Positions 18,019 to 26,124 of a stretch of DNA of 64,000 nucleotides are shown in pieces. The notes below the pieces were generated by a model. It was not told where the DNA came from, made no database searches, and worked only from the letters and a program-made list of their open reading frames with translations. Location: NCBI RefSeq assembly GCF_047246645.1, contig NZ_JBFOKR010000013.1:101308-165307 (forward strand). The letters run 5' to 3'. The DNA comes from Ferdinandcohnia sp047246645 (lineage in GTDB: Bacteria > Bacillota > Bacilli > Bacillales > Bacillaceae_L). Positions within the stretch are counted from its first letter, which is position 1. The number at the start of each line of letters is the position of its first letter. A program made the translations under genes and the position numbers.

Positions 18019-19998
18019 TCATCCTTCCGATTTTAACTCAAGAATAAGATCGCGTAGCTCTGCTGCACGTTCAAAATTAAGTGCCTTTGCAGCTTCCTTC
18101 ATTTCAACTTCCATTTCCGCAATTACTTTATCTCGTTCTTTCTTAGATAATCCTGTTAACTTTGGTGCAGTATCGTAAGCTTCAGTCGTTTCTGCAGCTT
18201 GAGTTGCACGAATTACGTCTCGGATTTCTTTTTGAATTGTTTGTGGAGTAATACCATGCTTTTTATTGTATTCTTCTTGTATCTCACGCCGGCGTTTTGT
18301 TTCATTGATTGCAATTTCCATGGAATTCGTCATTTTATCTGCATACATAATTACTCTTCCATTTGAATTTCTCGCTGCCCGGCCAATTGTCTGGATAAGA
18401 GATCTCTCTGAACGAAGGAATCCTTCTTTATCTGCATCAAGGATGGCCACTAATGAAACCTCCGGAATATCTAACCCTTCTCGCAGAAGGTTAATTCCAA
18501 TAAGAACATCATGTTTTCCCATACGAAGATCACGTATGATTTCAATTCGTTCAAGCGTTTTAATTTCAGAATGGAGATAGGTTACTTTTATACCAATGTC
18601 CTTTAGGTAATCTGTTAAATCCTCTGACATCTTTTTCGTTAGTGTTGTTACGAGAACACGTTCATTACGTTCCACACGTGCCTGGATTTCACCTAATAGA
18701 TCATCAATTTGACCTTGAATTGGTCTAACATCAATAATCGGATCTAATAATCCTGTTGGACGAATAATCTGTTCAACCATCTCTGGAGTATGTTCAAGTT
18801 CAAACGGCCCTGGTGTTGCGGAAACGTAAATTGCTTGGTCAATATGCTTTTGAAATTCCTCAAAGCGCAGTGGTCGGTTATCTAAAGCAGAGGGTAACCG
18901 GAATCCATGGTCGACCAACACTTGTTTCCTTGCTTGGTCTCCATTAAACATACCGCGAATTTGAGGTAGAGTTACGTGCGACTCGTCAATTACAATGAGT
19001 AAATCCTTTGGAAAATAATCCATCAATGTGTATGGTGTTGAACCTGGTGGCCGTAGTGTCAGATGTCTGGAGTAGTTCTCAATGCCAGAACAGAAGCCCA
19101 TCTCCCGCATCATTTCAAGATCGTAGTTTGTACGTTGTTCTAGTCGCTGTGCTTGAAGAAGTTGCCCTTGCTCTCTAAGTTCAGCTAATCTCTCCTCAAG
19201 CTCTTTTTCGATATTCTCGATTGCAATTTTCATTTTCTCTTCACGTGTAACGAAGTGAGATGCCGGAAAGATTGCTACATGATCTCTTTCACCAAGGATT
19301 TCTCCAGTTAATGCATCTACCTCACGGATACGGTCGATTTCATCTCCAAAGAATTCTACACGTATACAATGTTCATCTCTTGAAGCTGGAAAAATCTCAA
19401 CTACATCTCCTCTAACACGGAACGTACCACGTCGGAAGTCTATGTCATTTCGCTCATATTGTACATCTACTAGTTTATGTAAAAGCTGATTGCGTTCAAG
19501 GTCCATTCCTGTTCGTAAGGAAACAACTAATTCACTATATTCTTCTGGAGATCCCAAGCCGTAAATGCAAGAAACACTTGCAATGATAATTACATCTCGT
19601 CTTTCAAAAAGTGCAGACGTAGCAGAGTGCCGTAACTTATCAATCTCATCATTCACACTTGAATCCTTCTCAATAAATGTATCAGAAGAAGGAACATACG
19701 CCTCTGGTTGGAAGTAATCGTAATAACTTACAAAGTACTCAACTGCATTATTAGGAAAAAACTCCTTAAACTCACTATACAATTGACCTGCTAAGGTTTT
19801 GTTATGTGCAATAATGAGGGTTGGTCGGTTTACTTCTTTAATTACATTAGAGATCGTAAAGGTTTTTCCTGTCCCTGTAGCACCAAGAAGGGTTTGATGC
19901 TTTTTACCTGCTTTAATGCCTTCAATAAGTTGTTGAATAGCTCTTGGCTGATCGCCCTGTGGCCTATACTTAGAGACTAACTCAAATTGATTGTTCAC
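18019..19998 (-). CDS. uvrB: Excinuclease ABC subunit B (UvrB)
   Basis: Helicase-like subunit that verifies damage and recruits UvrC. It is 659 residues from the chosen GTG. Visible: Walker A GATGTGKT near residue 39, the beta-hairpin VSYYDYFQPEAYVP that clamps DNA, DESH box, helicase motif VI QTIGRAARN, and the C-terminal UVR motif EAAKALNFERAAELRD that binds UvrC. An ATG two codons upstream touches the GGAGG site, so the GTG six bases behind that site is the better start. Confidence 0.97.
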   Translation of the reverse strand: MNNQFELVSKYRPQGDQPRAIQQLIEGIKAGKKHQTLLGATGTGKTFTISNVIKEVNRPTLIIAHNKTLAGQLYSEFKEFFPNNAVEYFVSYYDYFQPEAYVPSSDTFIEKDSSVNDEIDKLRHSATSALFERRDVIIIASVSCIYGLGSPEEYSELVVSLRTGMDLERNQLLHKLVDVQYERNDIDFRRGTFRVRGDVVEIFPASRDEHCIRVEFFGDEIDRIREVDALTGEILGERDHVAIFPASHFVTREEKMKIAIENIEKELEERLAELREQGQLLQAQRLEQRTNYDLEMMREMGFCSGIENYSRHLTLRPPGSTPYTLMDYFPKDLLIVIDESHVTLPQIRGMFNGDQARKQVLVDHGFRLPSALDNRPLRFEEFQKHIDQAIYVSATPGPFELEHTPEMVEQIIRPTGLLDPIIDVRPIQGQIDDLLGEIQARVERNERVLVTTLTKKMSEDLTDYLKDIGIKVTYLHSEIKTLERIEIIRDLRMGKHDVLIGINLLREGLDIPEVSLVAILDADKEGFLRSERSLIQTIGRAARNSNGRVIMYADKMTNSMEIAINETKRRREIQEEYNKKHGITPQTIQKEIRDVIRATQAAETTEAYDTAPKLTGLSKKERDKVIAEMEVEMKEAAKALNFERAAELRDLILELKSEG

Positions 19999-20093
19999 AA
20001 ACATCCTCCATTCCGGAATGCAAAGTAACGTTACTGTATGAGTGTTCTAAAAGGTAGTTATTTACATCTTTTATGTTACAAACATTGTACCAC

Positions 20094-20133
20094 AAAACTA
20101 CATAAAACAAACAAAAATACGAACTGATATTCG
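20094..20133 (-). promoter_or_regulatory. LexA (DinR) box and -10 region of uvrBA
   Basis: On the minus strand CGAATATCAGTTCG (20120-20133) matches the Bacillus SOS box CGAACN4GTTCG with one change. A -10 like TACAAT lies at 20094-20099, about 20 bases downstream. This predicts DNA-damage induction of uvrBA. The -35 is weak. Confidence 0.75.
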
Positions 20134-20225
20134 ATTTTTTATTTAAACTAAAACAAATTCATTTTTTTGTATAAAAGGGTAACCCTAATGATAGATAAGA
20201 AATATGAAGTAAAGGTTGGGCTTTT

Positions 20226-21239
20226 ATGAAAACAGAGCATAATATCAAATTAACGTCTGCTGAGCTTGTTAGTCTTTGGTCAACTTACATAGCTGATAGC
20301 ATGTCCATTTGTATGTTTACCTATTTTTTAAATAAAGTAGATGACCTCGAAATAAAGCCTATACTTGAACACGCATTGAGTATATCGAAGCAGCATGTAG
20401 CAAGTATAACTGAAATATATACTGCAGAAGGGCTGCCTATCCCGCATGGTTTTACAGAGGATGATGTGAAACCTGATGCACCCCGTTTATTTCAAGATGG
20501 GATGTTTTTATACTATGTTAAGCATATGGCAAAGGGTGGGCTTGCAACATACGGAGCCATTCTTCCGAATATCGTTCGAAAAGATGTGCGTGAATTTTTT
20601 TCAAGTTCCCTTGCCTCAACCACAACTCTATATAATGAAGCAACCTCTTTACTGGCTTCCAAAGGTTTAGAGGTAAGAGCTCCTTATATTCCCTATCCGA
20701 CTGAGGTACAATTTGTAGAGAAACAAGGATTTTTAGCTGGTTGGTTTGGTGAACAACGTCCATTGACAGGATCAGAGATCATGCATCTTTATGCGAATAT
20801 ACAAACTAATAAAATAGGTGAAGCAATTACCCTAGGTTTCGCTCAGGTCGCAAAATCTAAAGAGATTCGGAACTATTTCCAAAGAGGTAAGGAAATTGCA
20901 AAAAAGCATATGGAAATATTCGCTGGTCATTTAAGTGAGTATGATCTTCCTGCACCAATGACTTGGGATCATGAAGTTGAAAATATAACAGATGCACCTT
21001 TTTCAGACAAGTTAATGCTTTTCCATATAGGAGCATTAACTTCAGCAGGTATCGGAAATTATGGTATGGCGATGTCAATGGCCCAACGTAGAGATCTTGC
21101 AACTGATTACGCCCGTCTAAGTACTGAAATAGGAAAGTTTGCTGAAGATGGTTTAAACATTTTGATTGATAAGAAATGGCTGGAGAGACCTCCACAAGCG
21201 GCAGATCGCGGAGAATTGATAAAGCATAAAAAGCATTAA
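20226..21239 (+). CDS. DUF3231 family protein (paralogue 1)
   Basis: 337 residues, soluble and helical. Two similar halves are visible, each opening with a LTSAELVSLW / LTGSEIMHLY type motif, and the second half has GFAQVAKSKEIRNYFQRGKEI and APFSDKLMLFH. These mark the DUF3231 family of spore-forming bacilli, probably two ferritin-like four-helix bundles. Its function is unknown. The gene lies alone on the plus strand, inserted between csbA and uvrB, which are neighbours in B. subtilis. A second member lies at 54351-55394. Confidence 0.85.
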   Translation: MKTEHNIKLTSAELVSLWSTYIADSMSICMFTYFLNKVDDLEIKPILEHALSISKQHVASITEIYTAEGLPIPHGFTEDDVKPDAPRLFQDGMFLYYVKHMAKGGLATYGAILPNIVRKDVREFFSSSLASTTTLYNEATSLLASKGLEVRAPYIPYPTEVQFVEKQGFLAGWFGEQRPLTGSEIMHLYANIQTNKIGEAITLGFAQVAKSKEIRNYFQRGKEIAKKHMEIFAGHLSEYDLPAPMTWDHEVENITDAPFSDKLMLFHIGALTSAGIGNYGMAMSMAQRRDLATDYARLSTEIGKFAEDGLNILIDKKWLERPPQAADRGELIKHKKH

Positions 21240-21287
21240 GAAAGCATGTATCCTTTCAACGATGTGGCTACTAGGCTCATCGAACTC

Positions 21288-21327
21288 AAATGCCCAAGAC
21301 ACTTATGTTCTTGGGCATTTGTTTTTT
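21288..21327 (+). terminator. Intrinsic terminator after DUF3231 paralogue 1
   Basis: The 12-base stem AAATGCCCAAGA/TCTTGGGCATTT is followed by a T-run. It ends at the csbA stop codon and so separates two convergent genes. Confidence 0.85.
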
Positions 21328-21554
21328 CACGACCTGGCACGCTCTCCCATCCCTTTTGAGTACCAAAATCCTACTGCAAGGGATACGATATCAAGAATGA
21401 TGATATATATGGAATCACTATAACCCTTATAAATCGATGCACCGATAAGGGCAATAGCAAGGAGCAATCCAACATAATAATTATATGTAACTCTAGTAAA
21501 AAGAACGACTAGCAATCCTGGTAGAAGGAGTGCAAGCAAGATTTTTAAAAGCAT
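21327..21554 (-). CDS. csbA: CsbA-like membrane protein
   Basis: 75 residues with three hydrophobic segments and the CsbA pattern LVVLFTRVTYNYYVG followed by YKGYSDS and LDIVSLAVGFWY. In B. subtilis csbA is a sigma-B general stress gene directly upstream of uvrBA. I see no sigma-B promoter (GTTT...GGGTA) here. The ATG at 21554 has AAAGG nine bases upstream; a TTG three codons earlier is less likely. Confidence 0.85.
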   Translation of the reverse strand: MLLKILLALLLPGLLVVLFTRVTYNYYVGLLLAIALIGASIYKGYSDSIYIIILDIVSLAVGFWYSKGMGERARS

Positions 21555-21625
21555 GGAATCCAACCTTTCAACGTAACTATCTTTACTATAGCAAATCCTT
21601 TCATATATTACACTTTTTACTATTA

Positions 21626-21658
21626 AAAAAGCTGTTCAAGAATCTTGAACAGCTTTTT
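21626..21658 (-). terminator. Intrinsic terminator of prfC
   Basis: The 16-base stem AAAAAGCTGTTCAAGA/TCTTGAACAGCTTTTT has a one-base centre and A- and T-runs on both sides, so it can act on both strands. It starts two bases after the prfC stop. Confidence 0.85.
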
Positions 21659-21659
21659 G

Positions 21660-23243
21660 TTATACACTTTTATAATCATTGCTTTCGTATAGGTCTATTA
21701 ACTCGATATCCTTGTTTTTATCCTGGAAGTATCGATACGTAAAGTCATTTTCAAAAAGAACAACCAATCTGTCATGACGGTCACGAACGAGTAAACTTCT
21801 AGAGTCAAACAGTCTATGATCAACATCTTTGTTTCCAATCCATCTTGGAATTCGGTTACCAAGGGTGGTGAATTCTACAGAAACATTGTACTCAGCTTCT
21901 AGTCGATATTCAAAAACATCATATTGAAGTTGACCAACAGCACCTAAGATGAATTCATCGTTTGATTCTTGCTTGAATAGTTGAATCGCACCTTCTTGAA
22001 CAAGCTGTTCAATCCCTTTTCTAAATTGCTTTGCCTTCATAACGTTCTTCACTCGAACCTTACGATACATTTCTGGCGGGAAAACTGGCAATTCTTGATA
22101 ATGAATATTTTCTCTACCTGCTGTTAATGTATCTCCAATTTGATACACATTTGGATCATAGATACCAATGATATCACCCGGATATGCTTCATCAACTGTT
22201 TCACGACTAGCAGCCATGAACTGCTGTGTTTGATTTAGCTTTATTGACTTCCCAGTTCTTGTAATCGTTACAGCCATTCCACGTTCAAATTTACCAGAGC
22301 ACACACGTAAAAACGCGATTCTATCACGGTGCTTGGTATTCATATTTGCCTGGATTTTAAAAATATACCCAGAAAAAGTTTCATCCTCAGGTGGAACAAG
22401 ACCTTGGTCCGTTTTACGAGGCTTTGGAGCTGATGCAAAACGCAAAAATGTATTAAAGAACGTTTCAACACCAAAGTTTGCAAGTGCACTACCGAAGAAT
22501 ACTGGCGTCAGTTCTCCATTAATCACACGTTCCACATCAAAGTCATTACCTGCTTCATCAAGTAAAAGTAGTTCATCCTGTGTACTTTCGTAAACTGGGT
22601 TTTCTGTTATCTCAGGATACTTACCATTTTCAAGATCGTCCATAGATAAAATTTCTTCGTCTTCGTTTCCATTAAAATGTACAAATTCATTGTTGTAACG
22701 GTCGTAAATTCCTAAGAAACGTTTCCCCATTCCAACTGGCCAGTTCAATGGGTATGATTCAATACCCAACACCTCTTCGATTTCAGCTAATAAATCAAGT
22801 GGCTCTTTTCCTTCACGGTCAAGTTTATTAATAAATGTAAAAATCGGGATTCCTCTCATGCGACAAACTTTAAACAATTTAATCGTTTGTGGCTCGACAC
22901 CCTTTGTTGAATCAATGATCATCACAACACTGTCTACCGCTGTTAATGTACGATACGTATCTTCACTGAAATCCTCATGTCCAGGTGTGTCTAAGATATT
23001 TACATAATAGTTGTCATATGGAAAACTCATTACACTTGATGTTACAGAGATTCCACGCTGTTTCTCAATCTCCATCCAGTCAGATGCAGCATATTTTCCA
23101 GTCTTTTTACCTTTAACCGTACCCGCTTCACGAATAACATTTCCAAACAATAATAACTTTTCCGTCATCGTTGTTTTACCTGCATCCGGATGCGAAATAA
23201 TCGCGAATGTACGGCGCTTTTTCACTTCATCTATATAAGCCAT
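21660..23243 (-). CDS. prfC: Peptide chain release factor 3 (RF3)
   Basis: GTPase that removes RF1 or RF2 from the ribosome after termination. It is 527 residues, like E. coli PrfC. G1 is SHPDAGKTT, switch II is LDTPGHEDFSEDT, G4 is NKLDREG, and the RF3-specific KGKKTGKYAASDWM stretch follows G1. RF3 is present in only some Bacillaceae. No other gene shares its transcript. The 300 bp upstream show no evident promoter that I would defend. Confidence 0.95.
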   Translation of the reverse strand: MAYIDEVKKRRTFAIISHPDAGKTTMTEKLLLFGNVIREAGTVKGKKTGKYAASDWMEIEKQRGISVTSSVMSFPYDNYYVNILDTPGHEDFSEDTYRTLTAVDSVVMIIDSTKGVEPQTIKLFKVCRMRGIPIFTFINKLDREGKEPLDLLAEIEEVLGIESYPLNWPVGMGKRFLGIYDRYNNEFVHFNGNEDEEILSMDDLENGKYPEITENPVYESTQDELLLLDEAGNDFDVERVINGELTPVFFGSALANFGVETFFNTFLRFASAPKPRKTDQGLVPPEDETFSGYIFKIQANMNTKHRDRIAFLRVCSGKFERGMAVTITRTGKSIKLNQTQQFMAASRETVDEAYPGDIIGIYDPNVYQIGDTLTAGRENIHYQELPVFPPEMYRKVRVKNVMKAKQFRKGIEQLVQEGAIQLFKQESNDEFILGAVGQLQYDVFEYRLEAEYNVSVEFTTLGNRIPRWIGNKDVDHRLFDSRSLLVRDRHDRLVVLFENDFTYRYFQDKNKDIELIDLYESNDYKSV

Positions 23244-23460
23244 AAATACTTCCTTTCTAAAACACGCACTTTATCCGGTAATAGATGGCCGACATCTTCT
23301 CAGCAAAAAGTGAGAGGAAACTGGCCATAGAATCGGATTAGTTTCACTTTATCGAAAAAACTATATCACAATTGGAAAAGAACTACAACGAGATTTGAAT
23401 CCCATTTCTATTATATAAAAATAGATAAGATTTGTTATTTAAATCAAAAATATCCAAACC

Positions 23461-23503
23461 TGTGATTTGAATCACAGATAGTATAAGTAGTTCTCACTAT
23501 AAT
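23461..23503 (+). promoter_or_regulatory. Fnr/CRP-type site and promoter of a small membrane protein gene
   Basis: TGTGATTTGAATCACA (23461-23476) is a perfect TGTGA-N6-TCACA palindrome, extended by one more pair on each side. A perfect -10 TATAAT lies at 23498-23503, and there is no good -35. With transcription starting near 23510, the palindrome is centred at about -41.5, the class II activator position used by Bacillus Fnr. Anaerobic activation is therefore predicted; a CRP-family paralogue is the alternative. Confidence 0.75.
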
Positions 23504-23545
23504 AAAGGTATCAACAATATTTATATTAATAAGGAGTGACGTACC

Positions 23546-23650
23546 ATGTTTATGGCGTATTTCATTACTTTTGGACTTATTGTAACTTGTATCGGGTTTG
23601 CAGTTGCTATTATGAACTCTATTAAGAAGATTGATAACGAATCAGTCTAG
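23546..23650 (+). CDS. 34-residue single-span membrane protein
   Basis: A small reading frame with a strong AAGGAGTGA site seven bases before the ATG: MFMAYFITFGLIVTCIGF, then AVAIMNSIKKIDNESV. It has one hydrophobic helix (about residues 3-23) and a short charged tail. A dedicated Fnr-type promoter stands in front and a strong terminator behind, so it is a complete one-gene unit. Size and layout resemble small oxidase subunits of the CydX/CydS kind, but sequence identity is not evident and the link is only a guess from the predicted oxygen regulation. Confidence 0.75.
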   Translation: MFMAYFITFGLIVTCIGFAVAIMNSIKKIDNESV

Positions 23651-23666
23651 GCTCAAAATGAAAGTA

Positions 23667-23711
23667 AAAAACGGGAAAAAGCTGGTTAGCAGACCAGCCT
23701 TTCCCGTTTTT
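23667..23711. terminator. Bidirectional intrinsic terminator
   Basis: The outer stem AAAACGGGAAA/TTTCCCGTTTT encloses the inner hairpin GCTGGT...ACCAGC, with T-runs on both strands. It ends the small membrane protein gene on the plus strand and the riboswitch-bearing transcript on the minus strand. Confidence 0.85.
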
Positions 23712-23742
23712 AGTCGTCATCAAATAAAGGTAACCTTCCATT

Positions 23743-23830
23743 CTATAGCAACCCGGCCGCCGTAGAGACTCAACTCCTTAGGCCCGTGGCTTTGCGTCAT
23801 CGTCTTTCAACAATTTTGCCTTTTGTATAG
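23743..23830 (-). ncRNA. Cyclic di-GMP-I (GEMM) riboswitch aptamer
   Basis: On the minus strand the hallmark parts appear in order: AAGGCAAA; a hairpin ATTGTT-GAAA-GACGAT with a GNRA tetraloop; the invariant GACGCAAAGCC (23788-23798); a tetraloop receptor split as CCTAAG (23777-23782) and TACGG (23760-23764); and GGGTTGC. CTATA and TATAG close the outer helix. This agrees part by part with the Vc2-type aptamer. The base matching position 20 is G, which favours c-di-GMP over cGAMP. It starts 30 bases after the stop of the gene at 23860 and is followed only by the terminator at 23667-23711. Confidence 0.85.
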
Positions 23831-23859
23831 TTTGGTTTAAGCTTTTTATCTATGATGAA

Positions 23860-24438
23860 TCATTGAACTACGCTGTTCACACGATTCATGCGCTGATATT
23901 TTCGTTGTATACTAATGGGACTTCTATTCAACCTTTTTCCGATATCAGTGAAGGTTGTTCCTGTCGAAACCAATTCAATCATCGAGTGAATTTCAACAGT
24001 TGTCCACGCTCTGTAATTGACTCTCTTTTGTTTCGAACGCTCCCCCTCTACCCAAGCAGGCTCAGGAACGATGGTTTGCTTTTCAATTTTTGAGAAATCA
24101 ACTTTTTCTTTATGATTCTTTGCCCAATCCCAAAAATCTTCAGGCTTGATAAAGTAAAACTTTCTTGTATTACGTGTTGCTTTTCTAGTGTACTTAAGAC
24201 CATGGTTATCAATCCATAATTTTACAGACTTTGGATCAATTTTTAAAAGAGTAGCTAGCTCATGCATCGTAAGCTGCCCAGTAAAAGATTTAGTGTTTGA
24301 TAGTCCCAAACGCTTAATCTTCAATTCTACAGCAGTCTCCGTACGATCCAGCTGATTAGAAATTGTTGAGATTTTCATTCTCCCAACGTTATCCTTCAAA
24401 AATTCTATCTCCTCAAATGTCCATGCTCGCTTCTTCAA
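23860..24438 (-). CDS. SANT/Myb-like DNA-binding protein
   Basis: 192 residues, basic and soluble. The N-terminal 45 residues read WTFEEIEFLKDNVGRMKISTISNQL, a SANT/Myb-like helix-turn-helix. A second copy of the pattern is at the C terminus (AWTTVEIHSMIELVS...FTDIGKRLNRSPISIQRK). Between them is a MerR-like or excisionase-like segment, LTMHELATLLKIDPKSVKLWI. Three putative DNA-binding modules suggest a transcription regulator. Related proteins occur in Bacillus chromosomes and phages; I cannot name it. A c-di-GMP aptamer lies in its 3' region. Confidence 0.7.
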   Translation of the reverse strand: MKKRAWTFEEIEFLKDNVGRMKISTISNQLDRTETAVELKIKRLGLSNTKSFTGQLTMHELATLLKIDPKSVKLWIDNHGLKYTRKATRNTRKFYFIKPEDFWDWAKNHKEKVDFSKIEKQTIVPEPAWVEGERSKQKRVNYRAWTTVEIHSMIELVSTGTTFTDIGKRLNRSPISIQRKYQRMNRVNSVVQ

Positions 24439-24573
24439 ATCAAATACCTCGTTTCATTCTTAAAATTACTAAGAATGAAAGGCCTTTGATGACATACCAA
24501 CATAATATCATACTATAGTACCAAAAATACAGAAAAAACTATCACTTATCCACATTTTTCACACTACCCACAA

Positions 24574-24619
24574 TGGTGTCAGGCACCCAAGAAATACATT
24601 TGTCCACCTCAGGCGGACA
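24574..24619. repeat. Bipartite palindromic repeat, copy 3
   Basis: Module A (TGGTGTCAGGCACCC, 24574-24588) and module B (TGTCCACCTCAGGCGGACA, 24601-24619), joined by AAGAAATACATT, in the same order as copy 1. It fills the gap between the SANT-like gene and the next small gene; nothing else is recognised between 24439 and 24724. Confidence 0.75.
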
Positions 24620-24724
24620 TCCGGGCGGATTTCCGTTCTTTTTCTAGATTTGTATGTTGTGTGATTCTTATATTTCATGTGTTCCCAAGAAACTATTTTC
24701 TAATATGATGTTTTTTCTATGATC

Positions 24725-25012
24725 CTATCTTCTCACATCGGCGTAGAGATACATAATCAAGCCGATCATGGCAGCTCCCATTGATAGTATTCCATATAAT
24801 TCAACCCGCTCTGGATCCAGGACAAATATATCTAAGTAAGAGATTGGTTCTCCACCATTTGAAAAAATATCAATATTAAGTAAGCCAATTGCGTTCAACG
24901 TGGCCAGAAGCATAATCGCCACACCTGATTGCTTTACGTATTGAGCTTCTTTATTTTTAAAAATCCCAATCACAATAAATAAAAGAATAATAGCTACCAA
25001 AAGAAATTTCAT
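24725..25012 (-). CDS. Small membrane protein, unknown
   Basis: 95 residues with three hydrophobic segments: one at the N terminus (FLLVAIILLFIVIGIF), one near residue 33 and one near residue 77. An acidic loop (LDIFVLDPERVELYG) lies between the last two. It has a good AAGGGGGAG ribosome binding site. I do not recognise the family. It stands alone between the PrsA-like foldase and the SANT-like gene. Confidence 0.6.
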   Translation of the reverse strand: MKFLLVAIILLFIVIGIFKNKEAQYVKQSGVAIMLLATLNAIGLLNIDIFSNGGEPISYLDIFVLDPERVELYGILSMGAAMIGLIMYLYADVRR

Positions 25013-25080
25013 AATAACTCCCCCTTACACAAATATTCACTCACACCCAAATTTTAACATATCTTTTCAAACTCGACGTA

Positions 25081-25119
25081 AAAAACACCAAAAGGCCCAA
25101 CCTATTACCTGGTTGGACC
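25081..25119 (-). terminator. Intrinsic terminator after the htr-foldase operon
   Basis: Stem GGTCCAACC/GGTTGGGCC with one G-T pair and an eight-base loop, followed on the minus strand by TTTTGGTGTTTTT. It lies about 110 bases after the foldase stop; the space between holds the structured stretch described separately. Confidence 0.7.
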
Positions 25120-25139
25120 TACTTATATATAGCTAACTT

Positions 25140-25215
25140 TTTCCCTCAAACCGTTAAGAGCCAGATTCCGCTAGGGGGTACGGACCTTAGCAACTTGCCG
25201 GTCAGGACCTTATAA
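25140..25215 (-). other. Structured intergenic stretch of unknown kind
   Basis: Between the foldase stop and its terminator the minus strand can form consecutive hairpins: GGACTTATAAGGTCC, GACC-GGCAAGTTGC-TAA-GGTC and CCG...CGG. It is more GC-rich than its surroundings. I compared it by eye with SAM, TPP, FMN, purine, glycine, lysine, fluoride, c-di-GMP and guanidine aptamers and found no match. It may be a structured 3' UTR or a decayed element. Confidence 0.35.
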
Positions 25216-25227
25216 GTCCCTTTTTAT

Positions 25228-26091
25228 CTATAGTTTTCTATCAATCTTATATTCTTCCGTTTTTTCGCTTAACCAAGTAGAGTACTCAGTTGAAATTTTT
25301 TGGTCGAAGAGTGTATCACGAATCGCTTCTTTATTGTCTTCAAACTTAGCTTCAACTGCTTCTTTCTTATTGGCTATTTTAATAATGTGATATCCATATT
25401 CAGTTTTAACAGGATCGCTTATTTCATCAATCTCCATAGCAAACGCAGCCTCTTCAAATTCAGCAACCATTTCTCCTTTACCAAAATAACCTAAATCTCC
25501 ACCAGTCTCAGCATTAGATGTATCAGTTGAGTATTCCTTTGCTAATTCCGCAAAGTCCTCTCCTTCTGCAAGCTTTGCAGCTACTTCATTTGCTGTTTCT
25601 TCATCTTCTACTAATATATGACTTGCCTGAATTTGTTCGGATTGGGCAAACGTGTCTTTGTTTTCTTCGAAGTAAGTTTCAAGTTCTTTATCTGTAATTT
25701 CAATTCGAGGTTCAAGCAACTTCTTTGTCTGGATATAAATTTTTATATCCTCCTCAACATCGGCACGAGTTGCACCACTTGCCTCAATTGCACTTGTAAA
25801 TGCTTCTTCGCCTCCGTACGAGTCTATTAACGCCTGCATTTCAGTGTCTACTTCTTCATCTGACACTGTTATCTTTTCTTTTTCAGCTTCTAATCCAATA
25901 ATTTTATCTGTAATGAGCGATTCAAGTACTTCTGACCCATAAAATTTTTCCAAGGCTGTTTGCAACTCTGCTCTTTCAATGTCTATACCATTTACACTGG
26001 CTACAACATCTTTTTTAAATAAAGAAAAACTTAGGAGCACGATGACCACTAGGCAAAGTGCTCCAATCATCCAAACTATTCTTGACTTCAT
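25228..26091 (-). CDS. PrsA-like peptidyl-prolyl isomerase (parvulin), membrane-anchored
   Basis: 287 residues. An N-terminal hydrophobic helix (residues 6-24) anchors the protein outside. A SurA-type chaperone part follows, then a parvulin domain from about residue 150 with QASHILVEDEETA, GGDLGYFGKGEM and EYGYHIIKI. The lone cysteine in the helix is not in a lipobox, so unlike PrsA this is probably not a lipoprotein; YacD of B. subtilis is a closer analogue. It starts 33 bases after the HtrA-type protease gene, forming a protease plus foldase unit for the cell surface. Confidence 0.85.
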   Translation of the reverse strand: MKSRIVWMIGALCLVVIVLLSFSLFKKDVVASVNGIDIERAELQTALEKFYGSEVLESLITDKIIGLEAEKEKITVSDEEVDTEMQALIDSYGGEEAFTSAIEASGATRADVEEDIKIYIQTKKLLEPRIEITDKELETYFEENKDTFAQSEQIQASHILVEDEETANEVAAKLAEGEDFAELAKEYSTDTSNAETGGDLGYFGKGEMVAEFEEAAFAMEIDEISDPVKTEYGYHIIKIANKKEAVEAKFEDNKEAIRDTLFDQKISTEYSTWLSEKTEEYKIDRKL

Positions 26092-26124
26092 CTATTTATT
26101 AAATTCCTCTCCAGCGCAAAAGCG

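Noticed and set aside
21555..21660. Sigma-B promoter before csbA
   Set aside because: No GTTT and GGGTA pair with suitable spacing was seen.
25228..26091. PrsA lipoprotein
   Set aside because: The single N-terminal cysteine follows GAL, which does not fit a lipobox; a membrane anchor is more likely.
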